Positions 1-7,754 of a stretch of 17,487 nt of DNA are shown here, piece by piece. The stretch lies in NCBI GenBank assembly GCA_036752465.1, contig DAIOSQ010000037.1:1-17487 (forward strand), given 5' to 3'. The translations under genes were made by a program, and so were the position numbers. Every line of letters begins with the position of its first letter. Position 1 is the stretch's first letter. This DNA is from DAIOSQ01 sp036752465. GTDB taxonomy: Bacteria; Pseudomonadota; Gammaproteobacteria; Legionellales; Legionellaceae. The notes under the pieces are model-generated. The model had not been told where the DNA came from and made no database searches. It saw only the letters and a program-made list of their open reading frames with translations.

Positions 1-3000
1 CACCATAAAATACTTGTGCGTTTGCATATGTGCCCCGAATGTATGTATAAAAGCGGTTGGCGGTTGCAATATCGGCAAAAAATACTAGCTTAGGTACCTC
101 CAGTTTATTTGGCGTGTTTAATACAGCTGCAATAGCTGCAAATTGTGCCATTTCATCTTGCGCAATAGTGGGTACATGAAACCTCACTTGCTTTGCTTGA
201 TGGGGCGGAAGTCTCCAGAACTGCCAACCAAATTTACCATGTTGTTCAATCAGTTCGCTATGCGATCCTACCGTGCCAGAAGAACCTAAGACTTGGCCTG
301 GATAAGCACTTAGAAAATCCTTAGGTGTACAAGACATGATTGTGGTACTCAGTGGCTTAATGACAAAGGGTTTATCAACTTTTCCCCGATTATAACGCGC
401 AGCCAGGATTTGCTGAACTCCGTTACCTAAGGTGAGTACAGGACTTATCTTGCCATCAGCTTGGATAACTTGAATAACTTTATTGCCCTCTGGGATGAAG
501 TAATGGACGTCTGGTTTTAGGAGAAATTTTACGGTGAACAGGGCATTCAGCAACATAGCATATACATCGAGATCAAGACTGTCGATGATGCTATCCGGTA
601 GTGTTAGACGGGATGCTTGCGCGCGCAAATGTGCCTTCATGGCTTGAATATACTCCCAAGCAGTTTTCGGCGTTTCGAGATTTACCTCGTTCGCATCATC
701 TACCCAATCATTCAGGGCCTCGTAAACCCACTCAAATTGATGGCTAATGCTTTTATTATGTGGCACTGCTAGACGAAAAGTGGTTAGATTATCGAGGTTG
801 GTATCCGATTCATTCACCACCAAGGCAACTTCGTTGTCGTAGGCTATGTTTTGATTGGTCGTGAGTGCTTTCATGCGCATAAATCCCAAAGCATCGGTGG
901 CACCGAGATTGACACCGTTCTCTTGGAATAAACGCGCTACCTCGGTAGGGTCATTGCTCAGAGCTTGCTTGGTATAAGGAATCCCAAGCATAGCAAAAAA
1001 ACGGCCATAATCAGCGATGTTGCTCTGGGCATCATGGTACGACGATGTTACATAATCGACCCGCTTGTGGTCTAGCCATAGCAAGGCCGCTTTGGCCATG
1101 TCTATCAAACTTTTGCCCTGACCTGTCTCAATATTCGTGACCAGCTTACCGCCGTGTACTATGCCCATGATCAAGGCAATCATTTGGGTGGAATACGGAA
1201 ACTCTCCTGTGCTGCGGTACATGGCTTCACGTATCAGTGCCAAAGCCACCAGCGATTTATCGATGCAAGCGGGCGCCTGTTTGAGGTGTAAAAAACATGC
1301 CTGTATGGCTGCGTCACTGAGATCCTTAGCTGCCAGGCCTTGATAGAATGTTATGCTTGAACCTAGCTGATTGACATAATAGAAATACGCCATGATTTGC
1401 TCTCTCACGGCCATAGGCAGCGCGTTTGCTAGCAGCAAATCCTTGGCTTGATTGATCACACGCTGAACCTCTGCATCATCAAACTGCCGATCAAGATCAC
1501 GGGGACCAAAAGGGTTTTTTTCGAATGTTGCTAACAATGCTTGGAATGCAGGCAAATCAGCGTTTAGTGGATGTGCGCTAACAGCATCGTATAGGCATGC
1601 GACCCGCACCGGCCTATTGTGACAAAATTGCGCCAATGCAGCGAATTCATCAGGCATTAAGTACTGCAAGAAGTTAATAAAATCAATGTAGCAATTAACT
1701 TCACTGCGGCCTTTTGTTGCAGCATAATCGTGGCTCAATATGCCGATGATAACGTTTCTGTTATCAATTTCTTGCATATCTTTTATAGCCTGTGCTACAT
1801 CGGCAAGTTGTGGGTTGCTAACCAAATGATAAAGAAAATTAGCCAGGATATCGCGATGTTGTGTGGCCTGGTTACTCAAGTCAAAAATACTTGCAATTTG
1901 CTCAATATCCAATGACGTATGCTGTGTCATGATCAAGCACAATATAGGGTCCAGGAGGTCCTTTTCGTACCAAAAAAGCATATTTTGCAAACATTCTTCA
2001 ATGCCGGTGAATGGGATGACGACTTGTTCTGCAAGGCTTTTAGGCTCTACTGCTGCAGCTAGAGCAGGGCTTTCCTCACATTCCGTACGTGCTGCATGCG
2101 AGCGAAGTTGCTTGATGTAAATCGCACAGAAAGCGGCGATATACTGGCTAGAAAATCCTTTATCGTTTAAACGTGTCAAATCACTGATTAATTGCAACCA
2201 AGCGGTTGTTTCAGTTACCTTGACGCTATCATATAGCTGCAGCAGCGCCAAATGGTTAGCGGCTGGCAGACGAGGCAACAGTCGCAGCAGTGGTTCTAGG
2301 GTGGCATAATGACAATCATCTTTGTTTGACAACAGTTCAGTCAGTTGTGTTTTGCTATTTTGACTGAACGCTGATCCTGCCAGTATGGTTCGCAATAGCG
2401 TGGCAAGATGTGTACTTTTTGCTGTGATGTCATCTATGCGGGCGAAAGCCGCAAGCTGTGCGGCTTGTGCTGAGATTGTATCTGAGGTTGCCGATGCGGT
2501 AATAACTTGCAAGTCATGGAACTTAACAACAGCTTTTGCTAACTCATCGGGCAGATTATTTGAGCAAAAGGCCATGTTGATCGCGCTTGCTTGACATTCC
2601 TGTAATATGGCTTGGTACCGCTCTGTTTCTGTAGCTATGAATGTAGCACCATGCCATAACCAAAGCCGATTTAAGTCATCAAAGCTGGTTCCCTCACCCT
2701 TTGTGCAAAGCTCACTAATTAATGCCACACTATTACCGCCAAGCTGCTTAGCCTCGAATAATATCCTTGGCAAAGATGCAGGGCTAGGTTGGATACTGTA
2801 ATGTGACAAAAGTGGTTCTACCCACGCAAGGGAGTCGGATGATTGTTCCATAGCGCTTGCGCAAATTTGTATAAAATCCTTTGCTAAAACATAGGTTTTG
2901 CTAGATGCTATAGCTAGCATGAGACTTTTAAGCCCTTGGAAGTTATGAGCCACTAATGAACTGATGTTTGCTTGCAAGTCTATGATTTTTACTTCTCGTA

Positions 3001-5596
3001 TGCGGATCAATGCAGCAAATAATAGCACCCCCTCAAATTGATGTTCCGGAAGTATACGCTCCTCAATGGCAGTAGTTATGTTGAAAGCGTCTATAAAAGG
3101 TACCGGACTTTGCCTCGGATAGCGCGTACGCATTTCGTTACGCAACTGAAAAAATCTTCTTGTCTCATCAGGCTTTTTGCGCACACACGTCAGCAATTTT
3201 TCGGTATAGTCCTTTATGTAGTACTCTTCCATAGTGCGCATGATCCCAAACAACTCAATGCCTAGATTTACGTCAATATCGAGTGGGCCATTTTCTAACC
3301 CTCGTATCAGCGTTTGTAGAGATGCATACTTGTCGTTGCTCGTAGCAGATATGCCATGTATTTTGGACAGTAATTCGTGTATAGAGTCTTCTGGTTTGAA
3401 TGTCTTATTGCAGATGAAAAATAAACTGCTTATGTAGGTGAAGTCTCTGCCATAATCAGCATGCTCACCATTTCTATATATTCTTTGTATAGCCGCTAGA
3501 AACTGTGGCAGGGAGATACCTGCTGTTTGACAGCCAATGTAACGCAAGGCTAACCGTGCTAATACTCGACGATCTTTTGGAGTTTGTCTGCAGAGAAGCG
3601 TGTAAGTACGCTTATCATCGCGATTTTTGACATACAAACTGTAATTGGGCAAAAATTCTGTGTTTCTCTCAAAAAATACTCTTTTTGAAAGCTTTTGTTT
3701 CGATTCAGGTGTATCTGCTACAGCGATAACCTCGCCCTCAGGTATCGTGAGATTTGCTTGCGGGTTACCCTCAGTTTTAACCAATAGATAATAGCGATAA
3801 TCAGGGCTTTGGTTGTCTTTAACCTCTTTCCTGACCCTTGCTACTTCGCCTTGCTCACGCGCGTCATTGACTAATTCAAGGAGACTGCCCGGGTGATAGT
3901 ATTTGCAATTAGGATTGAATGGCCGTGAATTTAGTTCGTCTGCGTGATACGTTATCTGTTGCACGGCGCCAACCGATTTAAAATCTTCATATCTAAACGC
4001 GTAATAATCGCCATAATTACTGGCACAAAGGCCGGTTAATAAGTCTAGTTCATCGCGCAAATGACGTGCGTTCTCTAACCTAAATGACATTCTCTGAATA
4101 TAAACACCAGGTAGGCCACCGCCTGTTGGCGTATGCCATTGCAAATCGACAACCTCAGACAGCGATACCTCTTCATGCTTGGCTCGAGCAGATAATTTAT
4201 CCCAAAATATGGCAAATTGCGCCAATGTGTGTGTTAAATCATGGCAAGATGAGCCGGTATGTTCTAAAAACTTCTTGGCCCAGGCCAGTTTTTGTGGGTG
4301 GAACGCTTGTAATGTCTGCATGCTCATAAAAAAATCTACTGTATCGATAGCATCCCATTGCGGTATATAATTTAAGTAGTGGGGCATCATAAAACCCAAT
4401 AATTCAGGTCCGCAGGTATTTAGCTTTTCTAAAAAATTATTAACCCCTGTTACGCCAGATCGCACATAGATATTGATGAGTGGTGTTGGTAAATCCTTCG
4501 CGCTGTTTGGAAAAAAATGGTTGAAAATTTTATTTGTCTTGAGTTGTTCAGGCAATGTAATGCTTGCAAAATAAGCGTCATGTAATGGCACTTGTGCTGC
4601 TGCTGAGGGTGGGGCAAATGCTTGCTTGGGCGCATGGTCAAAGATGCCGTTGTAATGCAATACCCACTCGGAAGCTGGTGTTTTCATTAATACAAAGCCA
4701 GCAGGCAAATTGTCCTTATTCAGGCTAACCAATGCACGTAAATTCAGTGCAAATATTTCAGCGGCTTGTGGGGTTAGATATTTAATGGCATGCGGCAGAT
4801 TTGCAAATAATTCTTGCTTTAATAACTCATAGAGCTGTGTTGTGGTTTGTGCCCCGCAAAGTGCTTGAACCTTATCTCGATAGTGGGCAGTATTAAATTC
4901 ATTAAAATCAACTAACGCTTGCACATAAGTTTCGGCTTCCTGATTAATGGCTGTTTCGTTGTCTACGTGTTGCGCGACTTCCACCATCTGCACTTGCTCT
5001 GCTAAGCCGCTGATGGGATTATTTGCAGGCGATGTCTGTGCTGCGACAGGCTGCTGCTGTTGTCTGATTCTATCTATAATGGTAGGTACGGCATTGAATT
5101 TGGCTGGGATCCTTGGGGTGGGGGTTAGCGATTGCGATGGTGCGTTGCTGCTGCTTACCTGATGCAACTTTGCGATAATAATCTCTTGAAATGCTTGGGC
5201 ACAGGCGTATGCTTGCAGATTATGAATGGTTAGGGGCAATCGCACATGGCTTTGCGCAAATTCCAGTAATTTATTGTGAATGGTGTGGTTTGGGTCGGCT
5301 AGATCAGATGCAATTAAGTTAGAAAAATTTAATACTACGGAATACACTCGCTCGCTATTCAGTATGGCAATAAATGTAGAAAAGTCCGGACCATCGAGGA
5401 TGGTTGAGTTAACAATCAGCGAAAGCTTAGCAAGGGCTTTGTTGTTGATAAAGGCAGTAAGCTCTCTTAGAATCTCTGGTGTGAGATCACCTTTAATCGT
5501 TAGTTCTAAACGGGTGTTGTTTTGCGCGTCAATCCCTGCTAGTTGCTCTGAAAATCTTTCTAAAGTACTCAATCTAACAGTCACTGCTGTTTTCAT
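1..5596 (-). CDS. Giant protein with C-terminal SecA-like DEAD motor domain (partial, 3' end off window)
   Basis: An uninterrupted reading frame of 1865 codons runs from ATG at 5596 off the left edge. The start is supported by AGGAG at 5603-5607, six bases upstream. Residues about 30-125 contain beta-alpha units with 28-29 residue spacing, resembling ribonuclease-inhibitor-type leucine-rich repeats. A Pro/Gln/Ser-rich linker (about 145-195) follows, then more than 1200 mostly helical residues I do not recognise. From about 1465 the sequence follows SecA: PYSTQ (Gln1471, Q motif), ETGQGKS (Walker A, Lys1495), a VTSSYHDAQ stretch matching the SecA VTVNDYLA region, VVNESD (Glu1596, Walker B position), a PPXD-like insert (about 1690-1740) and SSGTVGS (about 1772-1778, SecA motif GMTGTA). 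The Walker A to Walker B spacing of 101 residues is close to that of E. coli SecA. The second motor half is beyond the window. It is inferred to be an ATP-driven motor of unknown substrate and not the housekeeping translocase, because the N-terminal 1450 residues are foreign to SecA and SecA signature residues are altered. A secreted effector role is possible but unproven. Confidence 0.85.
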   Translation of the reverse strand, partial: MKTAVTVRLSTLERFSEQLAGIDAQNNTRLELTIKGDLTPEILRELTAFINNKALAKLSLIVNSTILDGPDFSTFIAILNSERVYSVVLNFSNLIASDLADPNHTIHNKLLEFAQSHVRLPLTIHNLQAYACAQAFQEIIIAKLHQVSSSNAPSQSLTPTPRIPAKFNAVPTIIDRIRQQQQPVAAQTSPANNPISGLAEQVQMVEVAQHVDNETAINQEAETYVQALVDFNEFNTAHYRDKVQALCGAQTTTQLYELLKQELFANLPHAIKYLTPQAAEIFALNLRALVSLNKDNLPAGFVLMKTPASEWVLHYNGIFDHAPKQAFAPPSAAAQVPLHDAYFASITLPEQLKTNKIFNHFFPNSAKDLPTPLINIYVRSGVTGVNNFLEKLNTCGPELLGFMMPHYLNYIPQWDAIDTVDFFMSMQTLQAFHPQKLAWAKKFLEHTGSSCHDLTHTLAQFAIFWDKLSARAKHEEVSLSEVVDLQWHTPTGGGLPGVYIQRMSFRLENARHLRDELDLLTGLCASNYGDYYAFRYEDFKSVGAVQQITYHADELNSRPFNPNCKYYHPGSLLELVNDAREQGEVARVRKEVKDNQSPDYRYYLLVKTEGNPQANLTIPEGEVIAVADTPESKQKLSKRVFFERNTEFLPNYSLYVKNRDDKRTYTLLCRQTPKDRRVLARLALRYIGCQTAGISLPQFLAAIQRIYRNGEHADYGRDFTYISSLFFICNKTFKPEDSIHELLSKIHGISATSNDKYASLQTLIRGLENGPLDIDVNLGIELFGIMRTMEEYYIKDYTEKLLTCVRKKPDETRRFFQLRNEMRTRYPRQSPVPFIDAFNITTAIEERILPEHQFEGVLLFAALIRIREVKIIDLQANISSLVAHNFQGLKSLMLAIASSKTYVLAKDFIQICASAMEQSSDSLAWVEPLLSHYSIQPSPASLPRILFEAKQLGGNSVALISELCTKGEGTSFDDLNRLWLWHGATFIATETERYQAILQECQASAINMAFCSNNLPDELAKAVVKFHDLQVITASATSDTISAQAAQLAAFARIDDITAKSTHLATLLRTILAGSAFSQNSKTQLTELLSNKDDCHYATLEPLLRLLPRLPAANHLALLQLYDSVKVTETTAWLQLISDLTRLNDKGFSSQYIAAFCAIYIKQLRSHAARTECEESPALAAAVEPKSLAEQVVIPFTGIEECLQNMLFWYEKDLLDPILCLIMTQHTSLDIEQIASIFDLSNQATQHRDILANFLYHLVSNPQLADVAQAIKDMQEIDNRNVIIGILSHDYAATKGRSEVNCYIDFINFLQYLMPDEFAALAQFCHNRPVRVACLYDAVSAHPLNADLPAFQALLATFEKNPFGPRDLDRQFDDAEVQRVINQAKDLLLANALPMAVREQIMAYFYYVNQLGSSITFYQGLAAKDLSDAAIQACFLHLKQAPACIDKSLVALALIREAMYRSTGEFPYSTQMIALIMGIVHGGKLVTNIETGQGKSLIDMAKAALLWLDHKRVDYVTSSYHDAQSNIADYGRFFAMLGIPYTKQALSNDPTEVARLFQENGVNLGATDALGFMRMKALTTNQNIAYDNEVALVVNESDTNLDNLTTFRLAVPHNKSISHQFEWVYEALNDWVDDANEVNLETPKTAWEYIQAMKAHLRAQASRLTLPDSIIDSLDLDVYAMLLNALFTVKFLLKPDVHYFIPEGNKVIQVIQADGKISPVLTLGNGVQQILAARYNRGKVDKPFVIKPLSTTIMSCTPKDFLSAYPGQVLGSSGTVGSHSELIEQHGKFGWQFWRLPPHQAKQVRFHVPTIAQDEMAQFAAIAAVLNTPNKLEVPKLVFFADIATANRFYTYIRGTYANAQVFYG

Positions 5597-5703
5597 AAAA
5601 AGCTCCTAATGATGTTTGTGTTATGTAGATGTGGCTGTGGATTTTGTAACCATCGGCTATATTTGCCATGTTTGGGTAAGCACAGAAGCAAAAATTAGGA
5701 CAA

Positions 5704-5732
5704 ATTATAACAAAATGCATCATTCAAGGCAA
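5704..5732 (-). promoter_or_regulatory. Predicted sigma-70 promoter of the SecA-like giant gene
   Basis: On the minus strand, TTGCCT (5732-5727), a 17-base spacer and a perfect TATAAT (5709-5704) are preceded by TG one base upstream, making an extended -10. Transcription would start near 5697, leaving a leader of about 100 nt before the ATG at 5596. This separates the gene from the upstream csrA-PAP2 pair as its own transcription unit. Sequence match only. Confidence 0.6.
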
Positions 5733-5788
5733 CTTCATGAATGACACGAAGCTGGTATACCTACACTGACTTGGGAGCGCATGCTTAT

Positions 5789-6718
5789 TTATGCCTGTTT
5801 TTTTGCACCCAATAACATGGCATGACCCAATATGATGAAAAGGACGCTGCCTAATAAGTCAATTGGGTAGTGCCAACCCAAAAGAACACAGCTCAGCGCC
5901 AATACTAGGTTGAGAGGTAACAATGTTATACATAGCTTAGGAAAACAACGGATCAGGTTTACGCACAAATACGCCCATATGACATGAAATGAGGGAAACG
6001 CTATCATGCCTCCATCGCTGGTGGTGGGTATTTGATGGTGATGTATTTGTTCAAACTTTAGCCCAGTAGCGTACTGTTGCTCGGTAAAAAACGGAGACTG
6101 TAGATTGCTCGCAGGTGCAGTCGTCGGAAAGAAATAATAAAAAATCATGCCTAGAAGCAGCGTGCTCAGTAATAAAAAATAATATTCGTGTAAAAAAAGC
6201 TTAAAGCGTTTAAAACACATCAACAGCAGCGGAAAAAAAATGAGTTGATAAGCGATTGAGTCGTAAAGTAAGCCTAGCATGTTATAAATAACAGTATTGG
6301 CATGGGCACAGTACATGAGATCAGTTAGGTGTAAATATGACCAGTCATCGAACCATAGCAAATAGCTATCAATGGGCGCAAAAGGCGTAAATTGGGCGGC
6401 CTGACAAAGCAGATAAGCGAGCTGAAGTACCGTCAGATAATAGAAAAATTCTGTAGCAAAATGAGTTAACCCATGTTGTGGACCAAATAAAAGACGCGCC
6501 CCAAAGCAAATCAGCAAAACAAGCATCAAGCAGTTTAGGCTGCTCTGCAACAAGTAGCTGTTGCCTATATACATGGTCACATGGGTATTGAAGAAAATGG
6601 CGAGTAAAGAAAGAAAAAAAACGCAGCCGAACAATCCTAAGAAATACTTTGCTTCAATAGGTGCGCAAGCTACTGGTTCATAATTGCTTATTCTCTTCGC
6701 GTTGTTTTTTAATCGCAT
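5789..6718 (-). CDS. PAP2_3 (Aur1/Ipt1-like) membrane phosphatase or phosphotransferase
   Basis: A 309-residue integral membrane protein with about six hydrophobic segments. PAP2 superfamily catalytic motifs are visible near the C-terminus: FPSFH (241-245, His245) and GWHYPID (281-287, His283 and Asp287). An FFPTTAP segment stands where the first motif of the family lies. The pattern FPSFHV plus GWHYxxD is that of the PAP2_3 branch, which includes fungal inositol phosphorylceramide synthase Aur1. Bacterial members probably act on lipid phosphates or transfer polar head groups, with the active site on the outer membrane face. I chose ATG 6718 because the longer frame back to 6835 reads through csrA in another frame and would put an unlikely Lys/His-rich extension before the first membrane segment. 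The start overlaps the last 41 bases of csrA, so translational coupling is likely. The ribosome site (GAAGAA) is weak. The exact substrate cannot be told from sequence. Confidence 0.85.
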   Translation of the reverse strand: MRLKNNAKRISNYEPVACAPIEAKYFLGLFGCVFFLSLLAIFFNTHVTMYIGNSYLLQSSLNCLMLVLLICFGARLLFGPQHGLTHFATEFFYYLTVLQLAYLLCQAAQFTPFAPIDSYLLWFDDWSYLHLTDLMYCAHANTVIYNMLGLLYDSIAYQLIFFPLLLMCFKRFKLFLHEYYFLLLSTLLLGMIFYYFFPTTAPASNLQSPFFTEQQYATGLKFEQIHHHQIPTTSDGGMIAFPSFHVIWAYLCVNLIRCFPKLCITLLPLNLVLALSCVLLGWHYPIDLLGSVLFIILGHAMLLGAKKQA

Positions 6719-6875
6719 AGTATATTTCTTCACGATGAACATCAATGTTGCGTGGCGCATCCACACCGAACTTGATATTACCATGTTCTTGTGTTTTAAA
6801 AGCAACCACTTTAACAATCTGACCAGCAATGACAATGTTAAGCGGTTCTTCGAAGGGCACAGTGACTATGTTCAT
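6678..6875 (-). CDS. csrA: Diverged CsrA-family RNA-binding regulator
   Basis: A 65-residue protein whose second half is plainly CsrA: IKFGVDAPRNIDVHREEIY (34-52) matches the family core, with Arg48 at the position of E. coli Arg44, a main RNA contact. CsrA homodimers bind GGA motifs in mRNA leaders and block or stabilise the message. The N-terminal strand, normally MLILTRR with GE following, is MNIVTVP here: both basic residues of the first RNA-binding patch are gone. A few extra residues (around 27-33) lengthen a loop. The protein is therefore probably an accessory paralogue with altered RNA specificity, not the housekeeping copy. The start has GAGAG about ten bases upstream. Its 3' end overlaps the PAP2 gene, so the two form an operon. 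Family assignment is firm; ability to bind canonical targets is doubtful. Confidence 0.9.
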   Translation of the reverse strand: MNIVTVPFEEPLNIVIAGQIVKVVAFKTQEHGNIKFGVDAPRNIDVHREEIYYAIKKQREENKQL

Positions 6876-6912
6876 GGTTTGACTCTCTCTCTTTTTCTTT
6901 ATTTTTTAATAT

Positions 6913-6941
6913 GTTATATCTTATTTGATTTTTAAAATCAA
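6913..6941 (-). promoter_or_regulatory. Predicted promoter of csrA-PAP2
   Basis: On the minus strand, TTGATT (6941-6936), a spacer of exactly 17 bases and TATAAC (6918-6913) lie about 40 bases before the csrA ATG. The -35 box and much of the spacer fall inside a perfect palindrome (6925-6941). The leader is very AT-rich. Sequence match only. Confidence 0.5.
6925..6941. repeat. 8+8 bp perfect inverted repeat over the csrA -35 region
   Basis: TTGATTTT, one central A, then AAAATCAA on the minus strand form a perfect inverted repeat with a one-base centre. It covers the predicted -35 box and the first part of the spacer, a position where a dimeric repressor would compete with RNA polymerase. AT-rich palindromes also occur by chance, so the operator role is inference. 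Confidence 0.4.
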
Positions 6942-7077
6942 TAATTTCTAATCTAACCGGTGGGCAACTTAAGTTATGGTAATAATTTGGCTAATACTGA
7001 CTAAAATTGTCAATTAGTGACCAGCCTTAAGGCACGCCGACATACCGGCATAATCGTCAGCAAATATGCTATTTCAA

Positions 7078-7106
7078 TTGCTTTGCAGTTCACTATGAGA
7101 TATGAT
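7078..7106 (+). promoter_or_regulatory. Predicted promoter of the rpsF operon
   Basis: TTGCTT (7078-7083), a 17-base spacer and TATGAT (7101-7106) lie 80 bases before rpsF. The start point would be near 7113, just ahead of the leader hairpin at 7126-7165. The -10 box matches 5 of 6 consensus positions and the -35 matches 3 of 6. The 310-base gap between csrA and rpsF (6876-7185) holds this promoter, the divergent csrA promoter and the leader. I see no gene in it. Confidence 0.45.
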
Positions 7107-7125
7107 TAGGCGTTTTTTTGACCTT

Positions 7126-7165
7126 GCCTGATCCATGAGCATCAACATACACGCTCTAAGCAGGC
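7126..7165 (+). promoter_or_regulatory. Leader hairpin upstream of rpsF, possible S6-S18 autoregulatory site
   Basis: GCCTG (7126-7130) pairs with CAGGC (7161-7165), and inside it GAGC (7137-7140) pairs with GCTC (7153-7156), separated by an asymmetric internal loop of 6 and 4 bases. Many bacteria control rpsF through an S6:S18-binding RNA in the leader. Position and two-stem form fit that idea, but I do not see the conserved CCG of the described motif. The regulatory role is therefore only a suggestion. Confidence 0.35.
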
Positions 7166-7185
7166 TTTATCCATAAGGAGTTACC

Positions 7186-7518
7186 ATGAGGCATTATGAA
7201 ATTGTGTTTCTTGTGCACCCAGATCAAAGTGATCAAGTATCATCTATGGTCGAGCGCTACGAAGGAATTATTAGCAAACAAAATGGAATAATTCATCGCA
7301 AAGAAGATTGGGGTAGAAGACAGCTGGCTTACACCATTAAAGACGTACACAAAGCGCATTACATTATGCTCAATATTGAGTGCGACCAAGTGGCGATGGA
7401 AGAGCTCAAGAGCGCTTTTAAATTTAACGATGCCATATTGAGACATCTGATTCTTGCACAAAAGGAGCCGATATCACGCGAATCGGTTATGATGAAAAAA
7501 GAATCAAAAGAAGCATAA
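7186..7518 (+). CDS. rpsF: 30S ribosomal protein S6
   Basis: A 110-residue S6 protein of the small subunit platform, where it pairs with S18 and binds the 16S rRNA central domain. Family features are clear: the opening MRHYEIVFLVHPDQSDQV, then RKEDWGRRQLAYTIKD in the middle and NDAILRHLILAQKEP near the end. It lacks the long acidic C-terminal tail that E. coli S6 carries, ending in a short Lys-rich stretch. The start is fixed by AAGGAG six bases before the ATG. It is the first gene of a four-gene operon, with rpsR 12 bases downstream. Confidence 0.98.
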   Translation: MRHYEIVFLVHPDQSDQVSSMVERYEGIISKQNGIIHRKEDWGRRQLAYTIKDVHKAHYIMLNIECDQVAMEELKSAFKFNDAILRHLILAQKEPISRESVMMKKESKEA

Positions 7519-7530
7519 AGGAGAATATTC

Positions 7531-7752
7531 ATGGCCGCATTTAGAAGAAAAAAAGCACTGCGCAGCAGTGAAAACGCTCACGAAATTGATTACAAAGATG
7601 TTGGTGCGTTAAAAAACTACATCAATGAAACGGGAAAAATAGTACCCAGTCGTATCACAGGTGTAGATGCAAAATTTCAACGCCAGCTGACACGTGCCAT
7701 TAAACATGCTCGTTTTCTAGGACTATTGCCTTATTGTGATAGTCATAACTAG
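7531..7752 (+). CDS. rpsR: 30S ribosomal protein S18
   Basis: A 73-residue S18, partner of S6 on the small subunit. The core EIDYKDVGALKNYINETGKI and the following PSRITGVDAKFQRQLTRAI with its basic end are diagnostic and of normal length. The N-terminus (MAAFRRKKALRSSENAHE) is somewhat diverged and lacks the cysteine often found near residue 10. A good AAGGAG site lies before the ATG. It sits between rpsF and the DUF2232 gene, the usual gammaproteobacterial order. Confidence 0.98.
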   Translation: MAAFRRKKALRSSENAHEIDYKDVGALKNYINETGKIVPSRITGVDAKFQRQLTRAIKHARFLGLLPYCDSHN

Positions 7753-7754
7753 TC

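Noticed and set aside
5280..5609. 109-codon plus-strand frame over the start of the giant gene
   Set aside because: It is antisense to a well-supported start with good Shine-Dalgarno and promoter, and its translation has no family features.
6719..6835. 39-residue N-terminal extension of the PAP2 protein
   Set aside because: These codons overlap csrA in another frame; the csrA reading matches a known family and the extension does not look like a membrane protein start.
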